This document shows, piece after piece, positions 12,830-25,329 of a stretch of DNA of 64,000 nt. Below the pieces are notes generated by a model that made no database searches, was not told the origin of the DNA, and worked only from the letters and a program-made list of their open reading frames with translations. The stretch comes from Camelus bactrianus. Taxonomy: Eukaryota; Chordata; Mammalia; Artiodactyla; Camelidae. Where the stretch lies: positions 19,831,001-19,895,000 of the forward strand of contig NC_133552.1 of NCBI RefSeq assembly GCF_048773025.1, in the 5' to 3' direction. The stretch's first letter is position 1; each line of letters begins with the position of its first letter. Both the position numbers and the translations under genes were made by a program.

Positions 12830-13609
12830 AAGAAAGATGAGATTTAAGAACAAGATGATGCTGAAGTTTAAAGCAAGAGAATAAAGTTTAAGCAAAAATG
12901 AAAAGAGAACCCATAGGAACTTGAGCCTTGAACATTCTCTTCTGAGTGACAGGGATTTATGGTCATAAAATTACAGGTCCTACTGGTTAGTAACTCTGTT
13001 TCGTTCAATAATGAACATACTTACAAAATACAAATGTTTATGTCCTGTTTATGAATTAGACTTTTTGGAATCAGTGCCAAGAGAAAGTATGCATACGCTT
13101 CATTCCTCAACTTCCCTGGAACAATATTTAAAGAGTTATTTTAAAAACTCATTATCTTCAATGAGGTATAATTATGATGATGATATAAATAGTCTAAGGT
13201 GTTTCACTGCAAACTGCAAGAGGAGTACTTTGTGGAAAACAGGCCAGATTTATCAAAAGCCACTTGTCTTTAACTTGAAGCCCACAAAGGGGAGGGAGAG
13301 GGGGCATGCAACACTTTCCCCTCCTTAAGAAATGCAGGGGCTGGGTTCAGGACACCCACAACAATCTCTTAAACTACTCTACCTTTCCTGTGAGCCTCCA
13401 CAGAACAGTGAAAATTTTCTTAGTTCCTTGCTCTCTCTCCCTTTACAATGTTAAGTAACGTAGTTCTACAAAGCTTGAGTCTTCTATATATGGTATAAAC
13501 ATACCTACTGAAGGTCACCGTAACAGGAGAGAGATGATTTCTCAAATTCTCTCCATTTACTATACATAAACATATAGCAAGACATAAATGACGTTCATTT
13601 AAAGAAATA

Positions 13610-14275
13610 CGTCATTACTTCCATTCCCACTAATCTATTTCAAGCTACCACCACCTATTACCTGGACTATCTCAATACCCGCTTCACGGGTTTTACAGCC
13701 TCTCCCCTGGCTCATTCTAGCCTATACTCTATGCAGCAGGTGTGATCATCTAAAATGGAAATCACATTGCCCCCATGGTAAAAACCTTCCAAAGGCTTTC
13801 TATCATACTTAAAGTAACACCTGCAGTCTTTATCGTAGTCTATTTGGCCCTAAGTAACCTGGCCCAAACCACCCCCATTCTTTTTACATACTCCACTTGA
13901 GTTACTCTTGCTGCAAAATTCATTTCCACCTCTGGACCTCTGTGGTGTTCCCACTGCCTAGAAAGCCTTCTCAGATGTTCACGTGATCTGCTCCCTCATC
14001 TTCTCAGAAAGGCCTTCCCTGACCTATCTCATAGACTCCTCTCTGCTGTTAAAGAATCAACCTCTTACCCTGTTTTCCTTTTCTAAAAAAAAGCAAACTT
14101 CTACATTCAACACTTCCACATATTATATATCTTACTTATTTGTTAATAGTCTTCACTAAAATGTAAGCTCCTAGAAGGCAGTGTCCTTGTCTGGTTCATG
14201 ACTATGTTCCACTCCCTACAATGATGTCTGATATGTAGTAGGTGCTTAATGAACATTCACCGAATGGATGCTAAA
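13610..14275 (+). repeat. L2 LINE 3' end
   Basis: Covers the L2 ORF2 end and 3' UTR: atcatctaaaatggaaatc-like, cttccaaaggctttc, aaaggccttccctgacc, then aaatgtaagctcctag, ggtgcttaatgaac and a final gaatgg. Old. Confidence 0.85.
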
Positions 14276-14794
14276 TATCTATTAATACTTTAGCCAAATA
14301 AAACATAAATAGAAAAACAGAAAATAAACACTTGCTCCCTCTCATCACAGACATGCATCTATAGGTCTGCAAAATCACTTGCAGTTCTTTTGACCCTGAA
14401 TTTAATTATCTGTCAGTATGTCATCCTTTGAAAGTGTGGTCATTGTTCATGACTAACTAAGCCTTACAAGCCTGTAATGCCTTTGTCATTCACTCTCAAA
14501 CTGCCACAAGCCAAGCTGATCTATCCCAGATCTTCTATTTCCCAGAAATCAATGTTTATGTGAGTTTTCTTCACACGGTCTCCAGTGGTCACAAACCACA
14601 GTTCACCACACTGTAGCCTTTTAGATACCCACTATCATTCTTCACTTACATTCAGCTCAGTAGAGTGACTGTAATGCTGGTAGATGAGTGTATAAACACT
14701 ATAGGATTTCAAGGTTGGAATTTTATAATTTTATGTTTGAGATGGCCAGTGGTGGTATAAGGACATGAGTTTCATATTTCAAGATGAAATAAAC

Positions 14795-14890
14795 TCTTGG
14801 GTAAGCTCCCTCAGGACCATGTCTGTTTTGTTCAGCAGTTATGCTCAGCTCCTGGCACAGGACAATCACTAAATGAATCAATGAATACTA
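14795..14890 (+). repeat. L2 tail fragment
   Basis: The tail marks ctcctggcacaggac and aaatgaatcaatgaat of L2 or a related element. Short and uncertain. Confidence 0.4.
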
Positions 14891-15155
14891 ATTAAACAAG
14901 GAAAGTAAATTACCTCAAAGTTGACGTAATACTACTAAAAGGAATGTAATAATTAGAAGTCAAAACCAGGAATAAAGTTAGATATAAATATAACATGACC
15001 ATGAAACTTATAATGAAATTAAATCAATAAAGTAGATAAACTTGGCAATGATAGAAACACTGGAAAATCCAAAACATTTTTCTTAATTACTATCAAATAT
15101 GGCATATAAATAAAAATCAAAATGAACTTTCTAACTAAAGCCATCTTTAACTTAC

Positions 15156-15229
15156 AGGAGTTGAAATCTTCTTTGCAGTTTCTGCGATTACTTGTCCTAG
15201 AGGTTTCCAGATCTGAAATGCACAGCGAC
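15156..15229 (-). CDS. DNAJC15: DNAJC15 exon 3, end of membrane helix and linker
   Basis: 74-nt internal exon, acceptor GCTGTTTAG, donor GTAAGTT. The first two bases complete Gly53; the rest reads RCAFQIWKPLGQVIAETAKK then ISTP, ending in phase 0. It covers the matrix-side end of the transmembrane helix and the start of the linker. Compared with the human sequence as I recall it (RYAFRIWKPLEQVITETAKK), it differs at Y/C, R/Q, E/G and T/A. These are only candidate lineage changes. A longer open frame across the same bases in another reading frame is spurious. Confidence 0.94.
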
Positions 15230-15859
15230 CTAAACAGCAAGAGGAATAAAAGCAAATATACTTTCTATTATGAAAGCCAATACCTACAAAGTGCTCACCA
15301 CAGTGTTTACTTAACAGTATGTATGTTCCTTCAACAACTATTTCAAAATCTACCAGAAGTCAGTTGTGTTTTTTCAAATGTCTAACTTATTAAATGGAGG
15401 ACAGACTTCATTTTAATATAATTCTCATAGCTTTTAAATTTATTAAGCTCTAGTCTGTAATTATAAAATTAGAAAATTTCAAAGCTTATGTATAAAATCT
15501 CACATCTATACAATGTTACAGGTCACACAAAAAATTACATCCTAGTTCTCTTTTCACAACAAACTGTAGATAAAGTCCTTTACATATAAAGATACTCATG
15601 AATCTAAAATGATTAGTTATATTGCTTTTCACAATGATCATCACTTTAAAATATATGGAAAATGAGTAGTGTTTATGATCTATACAAAAGAGGAGTGATT
15701 TTTATGGAGTTACCTCTAAAATAAAAAAGCAATTATGTAGGAAATACTTTTAATGTTTATTGTCAATTTCTCACTGAGGATGACTACTCTCCTAAAAACT
15801 TACTTTATTTTAGTGCTTTCCTTTCTTAGGCATCCTCATAATCAAAACTCCCCTGAGTC

Positions 15860-15961
15860 GAGGGGAGGGTATAGCTCAGTGCCTAGAGCACATACTTAGC
15901 ATGTACAAGGTCCTGGGTTCAAATCCCAGTACCTCCATTAAAAAACAAACGAACAGAAAAT
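15860..15961 (+). mobile_element. Camelid tRNA-derived SINE (vic-1 type)
   Basis: Starts gaggggagggtatagctcag and holds the tRNA-type A box (tagctcagtg) and B box (ggttcaaatccc), then an A-rich tail. Flanked by CCCTGAGTC at 15851-15859 and 15962-15970. It lies about 630 bp upstream of DNAJC15 exon 3, in intron 2, antisense to the gene. Confidence 0.9.
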
Positions 15962-15970
15962 CCCTGAGTC

Positions 15971-17825
15971 TTGACAACTAGGTACCAACAGCAAAACAAG
16001 TTCTAAATTGTTTTGAGGGCACAGAACAAGAATAAAACATTATCTGGCTGGTTTACCTTTTATACCCTAATCAGAAATCTACTAATACTAGTGTCTCTTT
16101 TCCCAAAGCTTTGATGGAAAACCAGTTACGACTTCAATTTCTAATCATAACATTATTTGCAAATCAAGATTTCTGCTGGGAAAGTTCAACTACAAAGCTC
16201 TTCTGTAAGATGTTACCTGTCTAAATACACAGTTATTCTTACACAAACAATGTTACAATGAAAACCAGGATGCTAGAAATAGGAAGATGTGAAGTAGCCA
16301 ATCCAGGTAGAAGATAAAAAGCTCTTGAGCTCAAGGAAAACATTAAACAAAGTAAAATTAATGAAGCTGAAACCCTAACTCATCTAAATCCCTTATCATA
16401 TAGATATCAACTTCCATTTGGCTCTATACCAGTATAAAATATAGCATTTAAATTACCTCAAAATTCCTTCAAAACCACAATCAGGCAGTCTCAATGTGAA
16501 AAAGCAGTTAAAGGCTTCAAGAAGTGACATCTGGACATTTACCTTACTTATAAAGGAGACCTAGTTCCAACAGTCTAGGGGTAACTTCTCCTAAATTCTA
16601 TTATTCAGTTGTATTTGACCCTGGAAGAGATCTGACTGTTACTTTATATTCTAGTTAGTAAAATAAATTTGGCAACACTGTAGTATGCACAGAATACAAA
16701 CACCAATTTTCATTTTAGAAAGAAGACCTTGGCAAAAGCACATCTTTCTCTAACTTCAAATAAAAACCTTACATTTGAATTTGAAATGACTATGCCTATT
16801 CTGCTATAATCATTAATACTAAAATTGTTTTATGTTTATGGGCAAGTTTGTCAGAATTCCTATTAAGATATGACATTCTTCTCATGAAACCTCAGTAAAT
16901 AGTTAACCATAGTTACGTTGTGTGAGACACAAGACTGATGGTACGAGGACCAAGGGAAGGAATGTGAACCGCTGACTTTCCTGATTTTAGAGTTCTTTTA
17001 GGTAAGGTGCTTTAAAGGAGAGTTGTGGGAAGTTAAATACTATGCAAAACAAAACAAAATCTTTTATGTCTCATTTTTCTATCGGATCCTACTAAACTCC
17101 ATAGAACCACAGTGGAATGTGGCTCCTCCTAAAAAGAAGATCCAGTTAAGAAGACCAAATCCATGGAACCAAAGAGACACAAAAGCTAAAGGAAAAATGT
17201 AAATCTTTATCAACAAGGAAATGCTTTCAGATTTACATTTAGAGAAGAGCTATGCAATGTAGAACTGTAAGTTAATGACTAGAAGAGATAGCAATTTTAC
17301 TTTAAATCTTTATACCTATTCTTTCTAAAAAGGTGATTTGCACAGTAAAAAAATTAACCTGAGTTTGTCAAAGAAATTACACCAATACATTAAAAATGAA
17401 GTAATAAATATACTATAGGGAATGACTATGCTCATCAGAAAGAACTGACAGCTCAGAAAATGTGTAATTTTATCTGCAAGAAAAAATATATGGGAGAATA
17501 AAAGCCTCCTATCACTTATTCTGCTTCATATTAAAGATTTTATTTTTTAATAGTTCACTATAGTTCAAACTAAAAAAGTATCAGAAAGATCAACTATTAT
17601 GGGGCTAGTTTTCCTAGCTTTTCTGTCGTTAACTTTCTTCACTACAGAATTCATCTAGATTTCACTATGCCAACGGATGTTCAGTAACTGTAATGTTGTA
17701 AAGATGGAGGAGGTATGTCTTGAAACTGAGCCTCAGAATACCAGAAGTCTTCTCATGAATCACTTTCGAAGCTATTTGGAAATATTTCTCCTGCAGCATT
17801 TATTGATCTGTATCCTTTATCTTAC
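15971..17825. other. Unassigned intron 2 sequence
   Basis: No feature recognised except the splice donor of exon 2 at its right end. Confidence 0.5.
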
Positions 17826-17877
17826 CTGCAAATCCAAGAGCTGCGATACCCAGACCTACAGTTATCAAACTTCTTGC
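17826..17877 (-). CDS. DNAJC15: DNAJC15 exon 2, transmembrane segment
   Basis: 52-nt internal exon. The acceptor has a good pyrimidine tract (TTTTTTCCTCCACAG) and the donor is GTAAGAT. It reads ARSLITVGLGIAALGFA plus the first base of Gly53. This Gly/Ala/Ile/Leu-rich segment, with the start of exon 3, forms the single membrane helix (about residues 39-57) that anchors the protein in the mitochondrial inner membrane. Human has VRSLIAVGLGVAALAFAG here. Entry phase 0 matches exon 1 and exit phase 1 matches exon 3. The exon is too short to be seen as an open frame; homology and splice sites identify it. Confidence 0.95.
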
Positions 17878-18186
17878 CTGTGGAGGAAAAAATGATTATT
17901 ACTTACAGTATTACATACTGAGGTATTTAAGTAAATCATTTTAAGTAATGAGAATAATAATGTTAATACTACTTTTTCCTCTTTTCCTCCAGCTCTGCTC
18001 TGTAAAATTTTTAAAAATCTGCAGCGTCTATGGGATTATATCTGCTGTGCACTGTATCAGCTAATTTTCAGCTATTTGAACTAAAATAATTCTAGATTTC
18101 ATTTCATTTCCATTTATTTGAATTCATTCTAGCTAAGAGCTTTCATTTTACCTACTGCTAAAATGTTTTCTATAGACTTTTCAAAA

Positions 18187-18235
18187 TACATTTTTATTGA
18201 AGTATATAGTCAGTTTAAAATGTTGTGTCTATCGG
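18187..18235 (-). repeat. Short L1 3' end fragment
   Basis: tttttattgaagtatatagt followed by cagtttaaaatgttgtgtc is the reverse of the extreme L1 3' end of this genome. About 50 bp, without a visible duplication. Confidence 0.5.
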
Positions 18236-18353
18236 CTTCTTAATAGTGGGTTTAATGTATTTATCTTCTATAAAGATAAAAGGCAAATACTTTCTCCTCC
18301 TTTACATTTGTGAAGCTCAATGGGGTCTGCTATATTTAAAAATTTGATAAAAC

Positions 18354-18476
18354 AAGGGGAGGGTATAGTGCAGTGGTAGAGTGTGTGCCTAGCATGCACG
18401 AGGTCCTGGGTTCAATTCCCAGAGTACCTCTGTTAAAAATAAATGAATAAACTTAATTACCCCCCATAAACATTAA
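18354..18476 (+). mobile_element. Camelid tRNA-derived SINE (vic-1 type)
   Basis: Full SINE with A and B boxes and an A-rich tail containing the cttaattacccccc motif typical of longer copies. The target-site duplication is AAAAATTTGATAAAAC (18338-18353) and AAAAATTTGGTAAAAC (18477-18492), 16 bp with one mismatch. In DNAJC15 intron 1. Confidence 0.92.
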
Positions 18477-18492
18477 AAAAATTTGGTAAAAC

Positions 18493-19560
18493 ATTATATC
18501 CATGTTTAGAAAAGAAGCCAAACTACCCCAAATTAGTAAAAGTGATGAACAACTTAAGGCTAGTTTATTTCTACCTTTCTAGACTAATGAAAACATTTTA
18601 AAGTAAGAGCCAAGAATTCAGAATCTGCAGTTATGAGCTCACCCTGATAAACTGGTTCCATAGTCCATATTATTCTATGCTTTTCTCCTTAACCATCTCA
18701 GGAAAATACTTAAGTCACAACAGAAGAAGGTTTTATGTAGCAAAGATCAATGTTTGCCCCTGAGACCCATTCTTCCTTTCTTCTAAAGGATCAAAAAGTC
18801 TTATTTTTAGCCAGACGTGTTATTTCCAAGCCTTCCTTAGACTTCGGTATGGCTGTGTTTACTAAGTGTTGGTTTATAGGCTATAAGCAGAGTGGTGTGT
18901 GCAGCTTCTGAGAAATCTCTCAGGAGACAAGGCAATGTCCTTCTCCTTTACGGTTCCTCCTTCCCGCTGGCTGCAATGCAGACATTATACCGGAGCACCA
19001 TGTCGGATAAAGAAGGAAGAACAATGAGACGAAAGAGACTGTCCTGGATGATCACGGAGATGCCACAGCACCCGTGGACTGCCTCTATTTACATGAGATA
19101 AAAGTAAAATTCTGCCTTCCTAAACTACTACTATTACTTTCGGTTTTCAGGCACTTGCAGCCAAGTTAATTTTTGATGGGATCAGAATTAAGGAGAGACA
19201 CCATAGAAATGTGTTTTGTCTGATTAGCGACGAGAGAGGTAAATCTGTAGGATCCAGGGAAGATTTTTTAAAAAGCTACAATAATCTCACTAAGGAACAG
19301 AATGGATTCACTTCACATCAGTGCAGCAGTTGTAAGGCTGAGACTAGAGGAATAGTAAGACCAAAAAGCCCCACAGCCATCAGTCTTCAAGTTTTGTAAG
19401 GGAATAAAGGCTTAGGAAATCAAAGCCCCAAATCTTCTAGGGAAGACTCTATAATGAGAAACATCAGGACATAAAGACCAACTATACGGAGATGCTCTAA
19501 CTTTAATACCTGGTCCTATCTCTTAGAAATAGAGCTCTTCATAGACAAGATGAAGAAAGT
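18493..19560. other. Intron 1 sequence, partly old repeat
   Basis: No gene recognised. About 18770-19110 resembles an old interspersed repeat (gcagagtggtgtgtgcagc region) that I could not assign to a family. The open frames here are short. Confidence 0.35.
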
Positions 19561-19574
19561 TCATCTAGGCTTCT

Positions 19575-19729
19575 TTTTTTTTTTTTTTTTAATATTCTTT
19601 CTTTTTTCTTTTTTTTGAGGGGAGGAGGTAACTAGGTTTATTTAGTTTTAGAGGAGGTACTTGGGATTGAACCCAGGACCTTGTGCATGCTGAGCATGTG
19701 CTCCACCATTTGAGCTATACCCTCCCCCC
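19575..19729 (-). mobile_element. Camelid tRNA-derived SINE (vic-1 type)
   Basis: Reverse SINE with a long T-run (tail), the gaggaggtaactaggttta tail motif, then reverse B and A boxes ending cctcccccc. Exact 13-bp target-site duplication CATCTAGGCTTCT at 19562-19574 and 19730-19742. Sense with DNAJC15. Confidence 0.93.
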
Positions 19730-20261
19730 CATCTAGGCTTCTCAGTTCCAGTTCTAAGACAGACCTTCTCACCAGGCAGCGACGCTAGGACAACCACCTC
19801 AGTAAAAGAAGATTCCTTCCTTGGCAAGAGGACAAGCCTAGAGCTGGCTTGCCAGAGCGGCAGACCGTCCTTGAGGTTCCCTTCAGGTTGTCTAGACTTA
19901 ATTACTCCCCAACAGAACGGAAACAAGTATTGATTTAAAGATGATGTTCTGCTGAGGTCTATTTTTGCACAGGTTCCTGGGGTTTTTTGAATTTTCCAAT
20001 CTTATCTTCCATTGGTTCACTTTCAGGATCCTCAGTCCCACTAAAACACTCAACTGTTTCACGTGTGAATTTATCTTCCTTCCTTATAAATCGTTTATTT
20101 TTTCATCTGACTAGAAATATTTATCTTTGCCTATCCAGACTCTGACCTATTCTTAACACTTCTGCTTGAATCAGCCAAGCAGAATGGGAGACCATTAAAC
20201 TGTTCAACTAGACTACAAAGCATCAAAGGACTGTTTTCTTATAAAGGCTTTAATTTTGCTG

Positions 20262-20322
20262 TGAAGAAGAAGAAAGAAGGAGAAGAAAGGAGAAGAAGAA
20301 AAAGGAAGAAGAAGAAGAAGAA
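20262..20322 (+). repeat. GAA-rich purine tract
   Basis: About 60 bp of nearly pure purine, with GAA/GAAG units on the plus strand, in DNAJC15 intron 1. On the transcribed (gene-sense) strand it is TTC. Confidence 0.9.
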
Positions 20323-20539
20323 GACAGATAATCCAACAGAAAATGGGCAAAAGAGTAGGTCAGGGACTTCACAGAAAAAAAAATCTAAATGGCTAATAAA
20401 CACATGAAAAGGTGCTTGACTGTAAGAGTGACCAGAGAACACTAACAATAACAACCACAAAACCAAAATGGTGTAGAAATATTAATACCAGAATTTAAAG
20501 ATCTCTGGCCTTTGTGGAATTGTTCCATCCACTGATGCA

Positions 20540-20665
20540 TCCCAAGCACCAAGCAACAGCACCTATACTCCTAGGGCTACTGTGAAGATAACACGTAATA
20601 ATGCACGTAAAGGACTTATACAGTGCCTTGGCAAACAGTAAACAGGCAGTAAATGTGAACCACTT
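20540..20665 (+). repeat. MIR 3' part
   Basis: The MIR tail pattern: ggctactgtgaagataacac, then cgtaaaggacttatacagtg, ccttggcaaacagtaaac. Old. Confidence 0.65.
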
Positions 20666-21139
20666 TTAATACTATTAATAAAAATAACTAGCTATTACTG
20701 AATGTAAGTGGTATAACAGAAGTATGAACAATGTTTCATAAACCCTTAAACTTGTCCCAGTAAAAGAAGATTCATAAAAGTGATTTTTGAGGTAGGACCT
20801 AGAAAATGAATTGGTCTTTTATAGATTAAATAATCCAAATTTTCACATTCTGAAAAATGCATATTTGAAAAATGTCTTGAAAAGTTGAGTTATTTTAATT
20901 TCACATTTTTATAGATTAATAATAGTTATATCATTTTTACTATTTGGACTATTCAAATATATAAAGAAGAGACAAACAGTTGCTTCATTATTATGCCAAG
21001 GTATTTATATCACAAATATCAAACCATTAGTCATTTGATCACTTTTCACCTTACTAAATTAAGGATCAACTATGTTTAACAATTAAAAACTCAATTTAAT
21101 TCAACAAATAAGTATTGCACACTTTGATGATTATTCTCC

Positions 21140-22070
21140 ATCTGTCCCTCCAGATTCATTTCCCACCCTTCTCTGACTTGCTCTGTACCTGTTTCCCCTT
21201 ATCTCTAAAGACTACATTACCTAGTCCTCACTTGCCCTCTAGTTTCTGGTTGGGTTTTGCCAATGAGAGGAAGTGTTGAACAAAACACCATGCACCGGTT
21301 ACCAGTCCCAGGGGAGGACTCTCAACATTTCTGCCCATTACATCTTGGCATCAAAGTTGCCAAGGAAAACACAACAGTAAGCACTAGACAGAACAATGAT
21401 CTACTCACATAGAGAAGAGACAGAGTAAGATCAGCTCCAACTGTGTGCATCTTTCTCTTATGGCTAGTGGATGCCCCCAGCAGTCAGCTGACAAAAGGAA
21501 ATTAGCCCACAAGCACCCATCATGTGCTGCAGAAGGACCCCGCCCCCTCTGTACCCTACACTATCCCTGGAGTCCGAAATACTGAAAGCCAGGGGCATGC
21601 ATGGTACAGGGAAAGATGATCCCACAAAGCACAGGCTGTGTGAGCTCCTCAGCTCTTGATAAGAAGTGTCCCAAGACCAAGGCCCGCCCATTCCTCCATG
21701 GTCAAGCAGGGTTGAAGACTGAGCACGGGAGACTATTTTTCCCAACAGGAAGCATCAGCAGAAGGGAAGAGTGGAAGTAGACAGAGACATGGCAGTTATT
21801 CCCTGCTCTGCTTCTCTGGCCACAGTTCCTACTGAGCTGCTCCTCTTCCACGCCTGCAGCTCTCACTGGGTTTTGGAGCATAGTTCCCATTCTCTTGCCT
21901 TTTTGCCTGGATGGATAACTATTTCCAATTGTTGCTAGACCCTGGGATATTTATCATCCCTTTCTGGTCACCTTAAACCATGCCCACAGCTCTGCAAATA
22001 GTCCTTTCATTAAACTAAGTTCAAAAAACCCATCCATTACTACGAGCACCCTCACTGATCCAAGCATTAC
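21140..22070. repeat. Old interspersed repeat, family not assigned
   Basis: Higher GC than the surroundings, with a structure I associate with a widespread mammalian repeat (ctctagtttctggttgggtt and caatgagaggaagtg, later cctttctggtcaccttaaac and gctctgcaaatagtcctttc). I could not name the family or its ends. Confidence 0.35.
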
Positions 22071-22866
22071 TACACACCAGTCACTATACTGTGCTTGAGA
22101 GACACAAGGCAAAGGCTTACACCAAAGAGGTTCTATACAGAACATCGAACATGGTGAACCTCCGATGTCTATGCTAATCTCCCAAAGATTTTTATCTTTA
22201 TCCTTATCACAGCATTTATTGCACTAATTTATGGCCAGATGTGTTCTGTCTCAAGTTCTCCTAGATATCAACCACATTTAAAAAATCTGATGAACTCTAT
22301 GGATCTCACCCCAGAAATCCACAAATATATACACACCACAATTTTTTTGTATATAATTTCAGGGAATGCACGGGTTTCCCTGAAGCCACTCTGTTCACAA
22401 GCCCCAACATGAGAACCTCTATAAAAACTAAATGCTCACTGAAATCAAGAAGGGTGTTTCATTTACTCTGAGCTCCTAGAGCACATCAGAAGACCTGCCA
22501 TATAGATTTCATTTCTCACTCATTCAACAATAGTACAATAAGAAAAATAATGTTGATGCCAGAATCAATCTCTACTTCTACAGACCAACTTTATAGAAAG
22601 ATAAACACAGAAAATCTTACAACCTTTAAAAACAACAAAAACAAACCCAAATTAGGCAGATCACTGGAACAAATAAGGATGTTCAAAAAATAACCAAAAA
22701 TTATACAATCAAATCTTATTCATCCACACTGAAAATGGACAGAGTATTAGCATAGCTAATCAAAACTGCATTTCTTGTCGAAGTTAAAATTTCTTATTGG
22801 AAGGAGGTTGTATCTGATTTACCTCTTTAATTGTTCTCAAGTAGCTTAATATTAAAATAGTATAGA

Positions 22867-22993
22867 AGGGAGGGTATAGCTCGGTGGTCGAGTCCATGCT
22901 TAGTTTGCATGAGGTCCTGGGTTCAATTCCCCAGTACTGCCCTTAAAATAAACAAACACCTAATTACCTTACCCCCTAAAAAAAAAAAAAAAA
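22867..22993 (+). mobile_element. Camelid tRNA-derived SINE (vic-1 type)
   Basis: Full SINE: gggagggtatagctcggtgg start, B box ggttcaattcc, tail with cctaattaccttacccc and an A15 run. Target-site duplication not clear (AAATAGT on both sides at best). Confidence 0.88.
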
Positions 22994-25127
22994 CCCAAAT
23001 AGTTTACATGTTTTAAGCATAAACAATTGATAAAATATATTATTTGGAAGTTGAGCTCAACTTGAAATTTTAAAAACCAATATGCCTCATACGCTACCAG
23101 ATACTGTACTCTGAAATAAGAATAAAGGTCCTTCTCAAAGTTTCCTATGGAAGTACTAAGACTGTTAGAGATAAACAATTAAGTTAAAACTTTAAACTTA
23201 ATTGGCCCAGAATAAGAGTATTATTTATTTCTTAGAAAAAAATATTAACCTACTCCCTAATAGTTTCTCATTCACTAAAAAGTCATAGGTATTTTTTTCT
23301 CAGACACAAGTAAGTTGCCCCAACGCTCCACATACGTGAAAGACCCAAACAGAAAAAAGTAACCAATTGCAAACACCGAAAACAGGAATTACAGGAGAGT
23401 CGGTCTGAAACCTGAGCAAATAGTTCACAAAGAACTCTTGACCATACCTTTATTTGATTTTAATTCTTTAAAGCAAAATAACATCAAAAGCATACTGGGG
23501 CTTTTTCAAAACAATACCCCATGGTTCGTTTGGCATAACTGTGTAAATATCAGAGAATTCTATCAACATCTTCTCTATTTTACTACTGTTGAAAAAAATT
23601 TCCCCATATGCTTTATCACTACGCTATTTCACATTTACTTAAAACCTCAGTATTGTATCCTCAGGCTAACAGGATCCATTTTGTTTCTTTTATATACACA
23701 ACAGCACATTTGATCTAGTGTCAAGCACAACGATGTGCTTCAGTTTTTATTTTAAATGTTTTTTAAACAATGATGCTTTAAAACTAAATTGCCAGTAACA
23801 GAACAAAAATGGCATTGAAAAGATATTTCGAAAGCAAAATGGAGAATGAGGCATAGTGTTAGCACAAGTTCTGTCATTTGCTACCAACTAGGCAATAACC
23901 AGGTTAAATGTCTGTAATTGCTCATGCAACTAGACCGACATCACGTTGTACCTGTGATTTTACAGAAACTAGAGAAATGTTGCTATTTCTTTGACTTAGG
24001 AAAATCAGAATACGTGCTGAGAAACAAATCAGGCAGTGTGATTTAAAAAGAAAGATGTAGAAAGAAAAAGAAAGATACAGAAAGAAAAAGAAAGAAGGAA
24101 AAAAAAAACAACAAAAGACGTATGCACCTGTACTCTGACCTAAGCTAAAACTGCTGGAGGTGTCATACGTTTGCGGGAAGACAGTCGATGGTAAATGTGG
24201 ACGCAGTATAAGGTGGTTTTGCTGCTGTTGTTTTAAATCTCCACAAGGCTGTCTTCAGCAAGTTTTAGTTCTGAAACATTTTCTTTAAGATTCAGATGTT
24301 TAGAAAAGTAGCTAACATTTTCTAAGACTGCAGAAGATCTAAACAAATTCCTAGACACATTTTTTATACTAGCACATATTTAGAACAAGTTGATCTTTCT
24401 ATAAAAATGTGCATGTATATAACTAAGAACTAAAAAAGTTACAAATCAGTTAAAAATTCCACCAACCAATTCTTTTACAACTGGTCCAGACCAGTGTTGG
24501 GAAAAGTGGTCTATATAAGGAAAACAGAAAAATTCTATTTACACCAAATTTGGAAATTCAGTTTTTAACAATCTCATCATGGTCACCATGGAAAACAAAG
24601 ATGATACGCATGCATATAACAAGTTTATGTGTTATTGGCCACTGGTAATTAAGTTTTAAAAATTCATGACAAATTTATATTTGTCAATAATGCCAAAAAA
24701 CGTAGTTTTCACTGCATTCCCTTGGACCATACACAATGCATGAATATTTTAGATTTTAAAATGTCCAAGCATATGTGTAACAGCACAGCAGAAATCAACA
24801 AACAGTAAATTCCCAATGAAATCACTGACTGGTTTCAAAATGGCTGGAGAGTTAACCATGGAGAATCCCTTGCTGAGACTGCTAACGCTGGCTGGAGAAG
24901 AGTCTTACGTTCGCAATAAATAGCACCATTAAAAATTATAGTTTCTGATGTGGCTGGGCTTTCAAATCGGCTCAGTATCATCATCTTCCTCATCCTTGAC
25001 TCATACCATTCCCTATTCCTCTTTGCCCTTACTGTTCTAAACTTTTACTTTTTTCATAAGCCTTCATGTTTTCCATCCACACAGCAAGTATGAACTTCTT
25101 CAATCTTCCCACCCCTCAGCCCTGAAT
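22994..25127. other. Unassigned intron 1 sequence
   Basis: No gene or confident repeat recognised apart from an (A)GAAA-rich tract at about 24044-24110. Confidence 0.5.
24044..24110 (+). repeat. AGAAA-rich low-complexity tract
   Basis: Purine-only repeats of AAAGAAAG and AGAAAAAG type, interrupted twice. Confidence 0.75.
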
Positions 25128-25315
25128 GTATAATCCATGGGCTTTAAAGTTAATCAGGCCCAAACTCCAATTCCAACTCAATGTCTACCTAAGCTGATCT
25201 CTCTGGGCCCATTTCCTCATCTGTAAAATGGGAATGTGGATACCTACATCATAGGATGCTCAAAATGATTTCTGAGGAGAGGTTATGAAAAATGATCAGC
25301 ACACTGGGTAAACAT
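25128..25315 (+). repeat. MIR SINE fragment
   Basis: atgggctttaaagttaatc-like start, then the well-kept MIR core cccatttcctcatctgtaaa with atgggaatg, and a tail. One of the better-preserved MIRs here. Confidence 0.8.
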
Positions 25316-25329
25316 GGCAGATGTCTGTC

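Noticed and set aside
15019-15255. 78-codon minus-strand frame over DNAJC15 exon 3
   Set aside because: It uses another frame than the conserved exon translation and passes through both splice sites.
17677-17895. Plus-strand frame opposite DNAJC15 exon 2
   Set aside because: It is antisense to a real exon and resembles no protein.
18850-19100. Possible exon-like segment near 18.9-19.1 kb
   Set aside because: It has no convincing splice sites in a shared frame and resembles a diverged interspersed repeat.
20239-20466. 75-codon minus-strand frame
   Set aside because: It is produced by the GAA/TTC tract (poly-Phe/Leu/Ser), i.e. low complexity.
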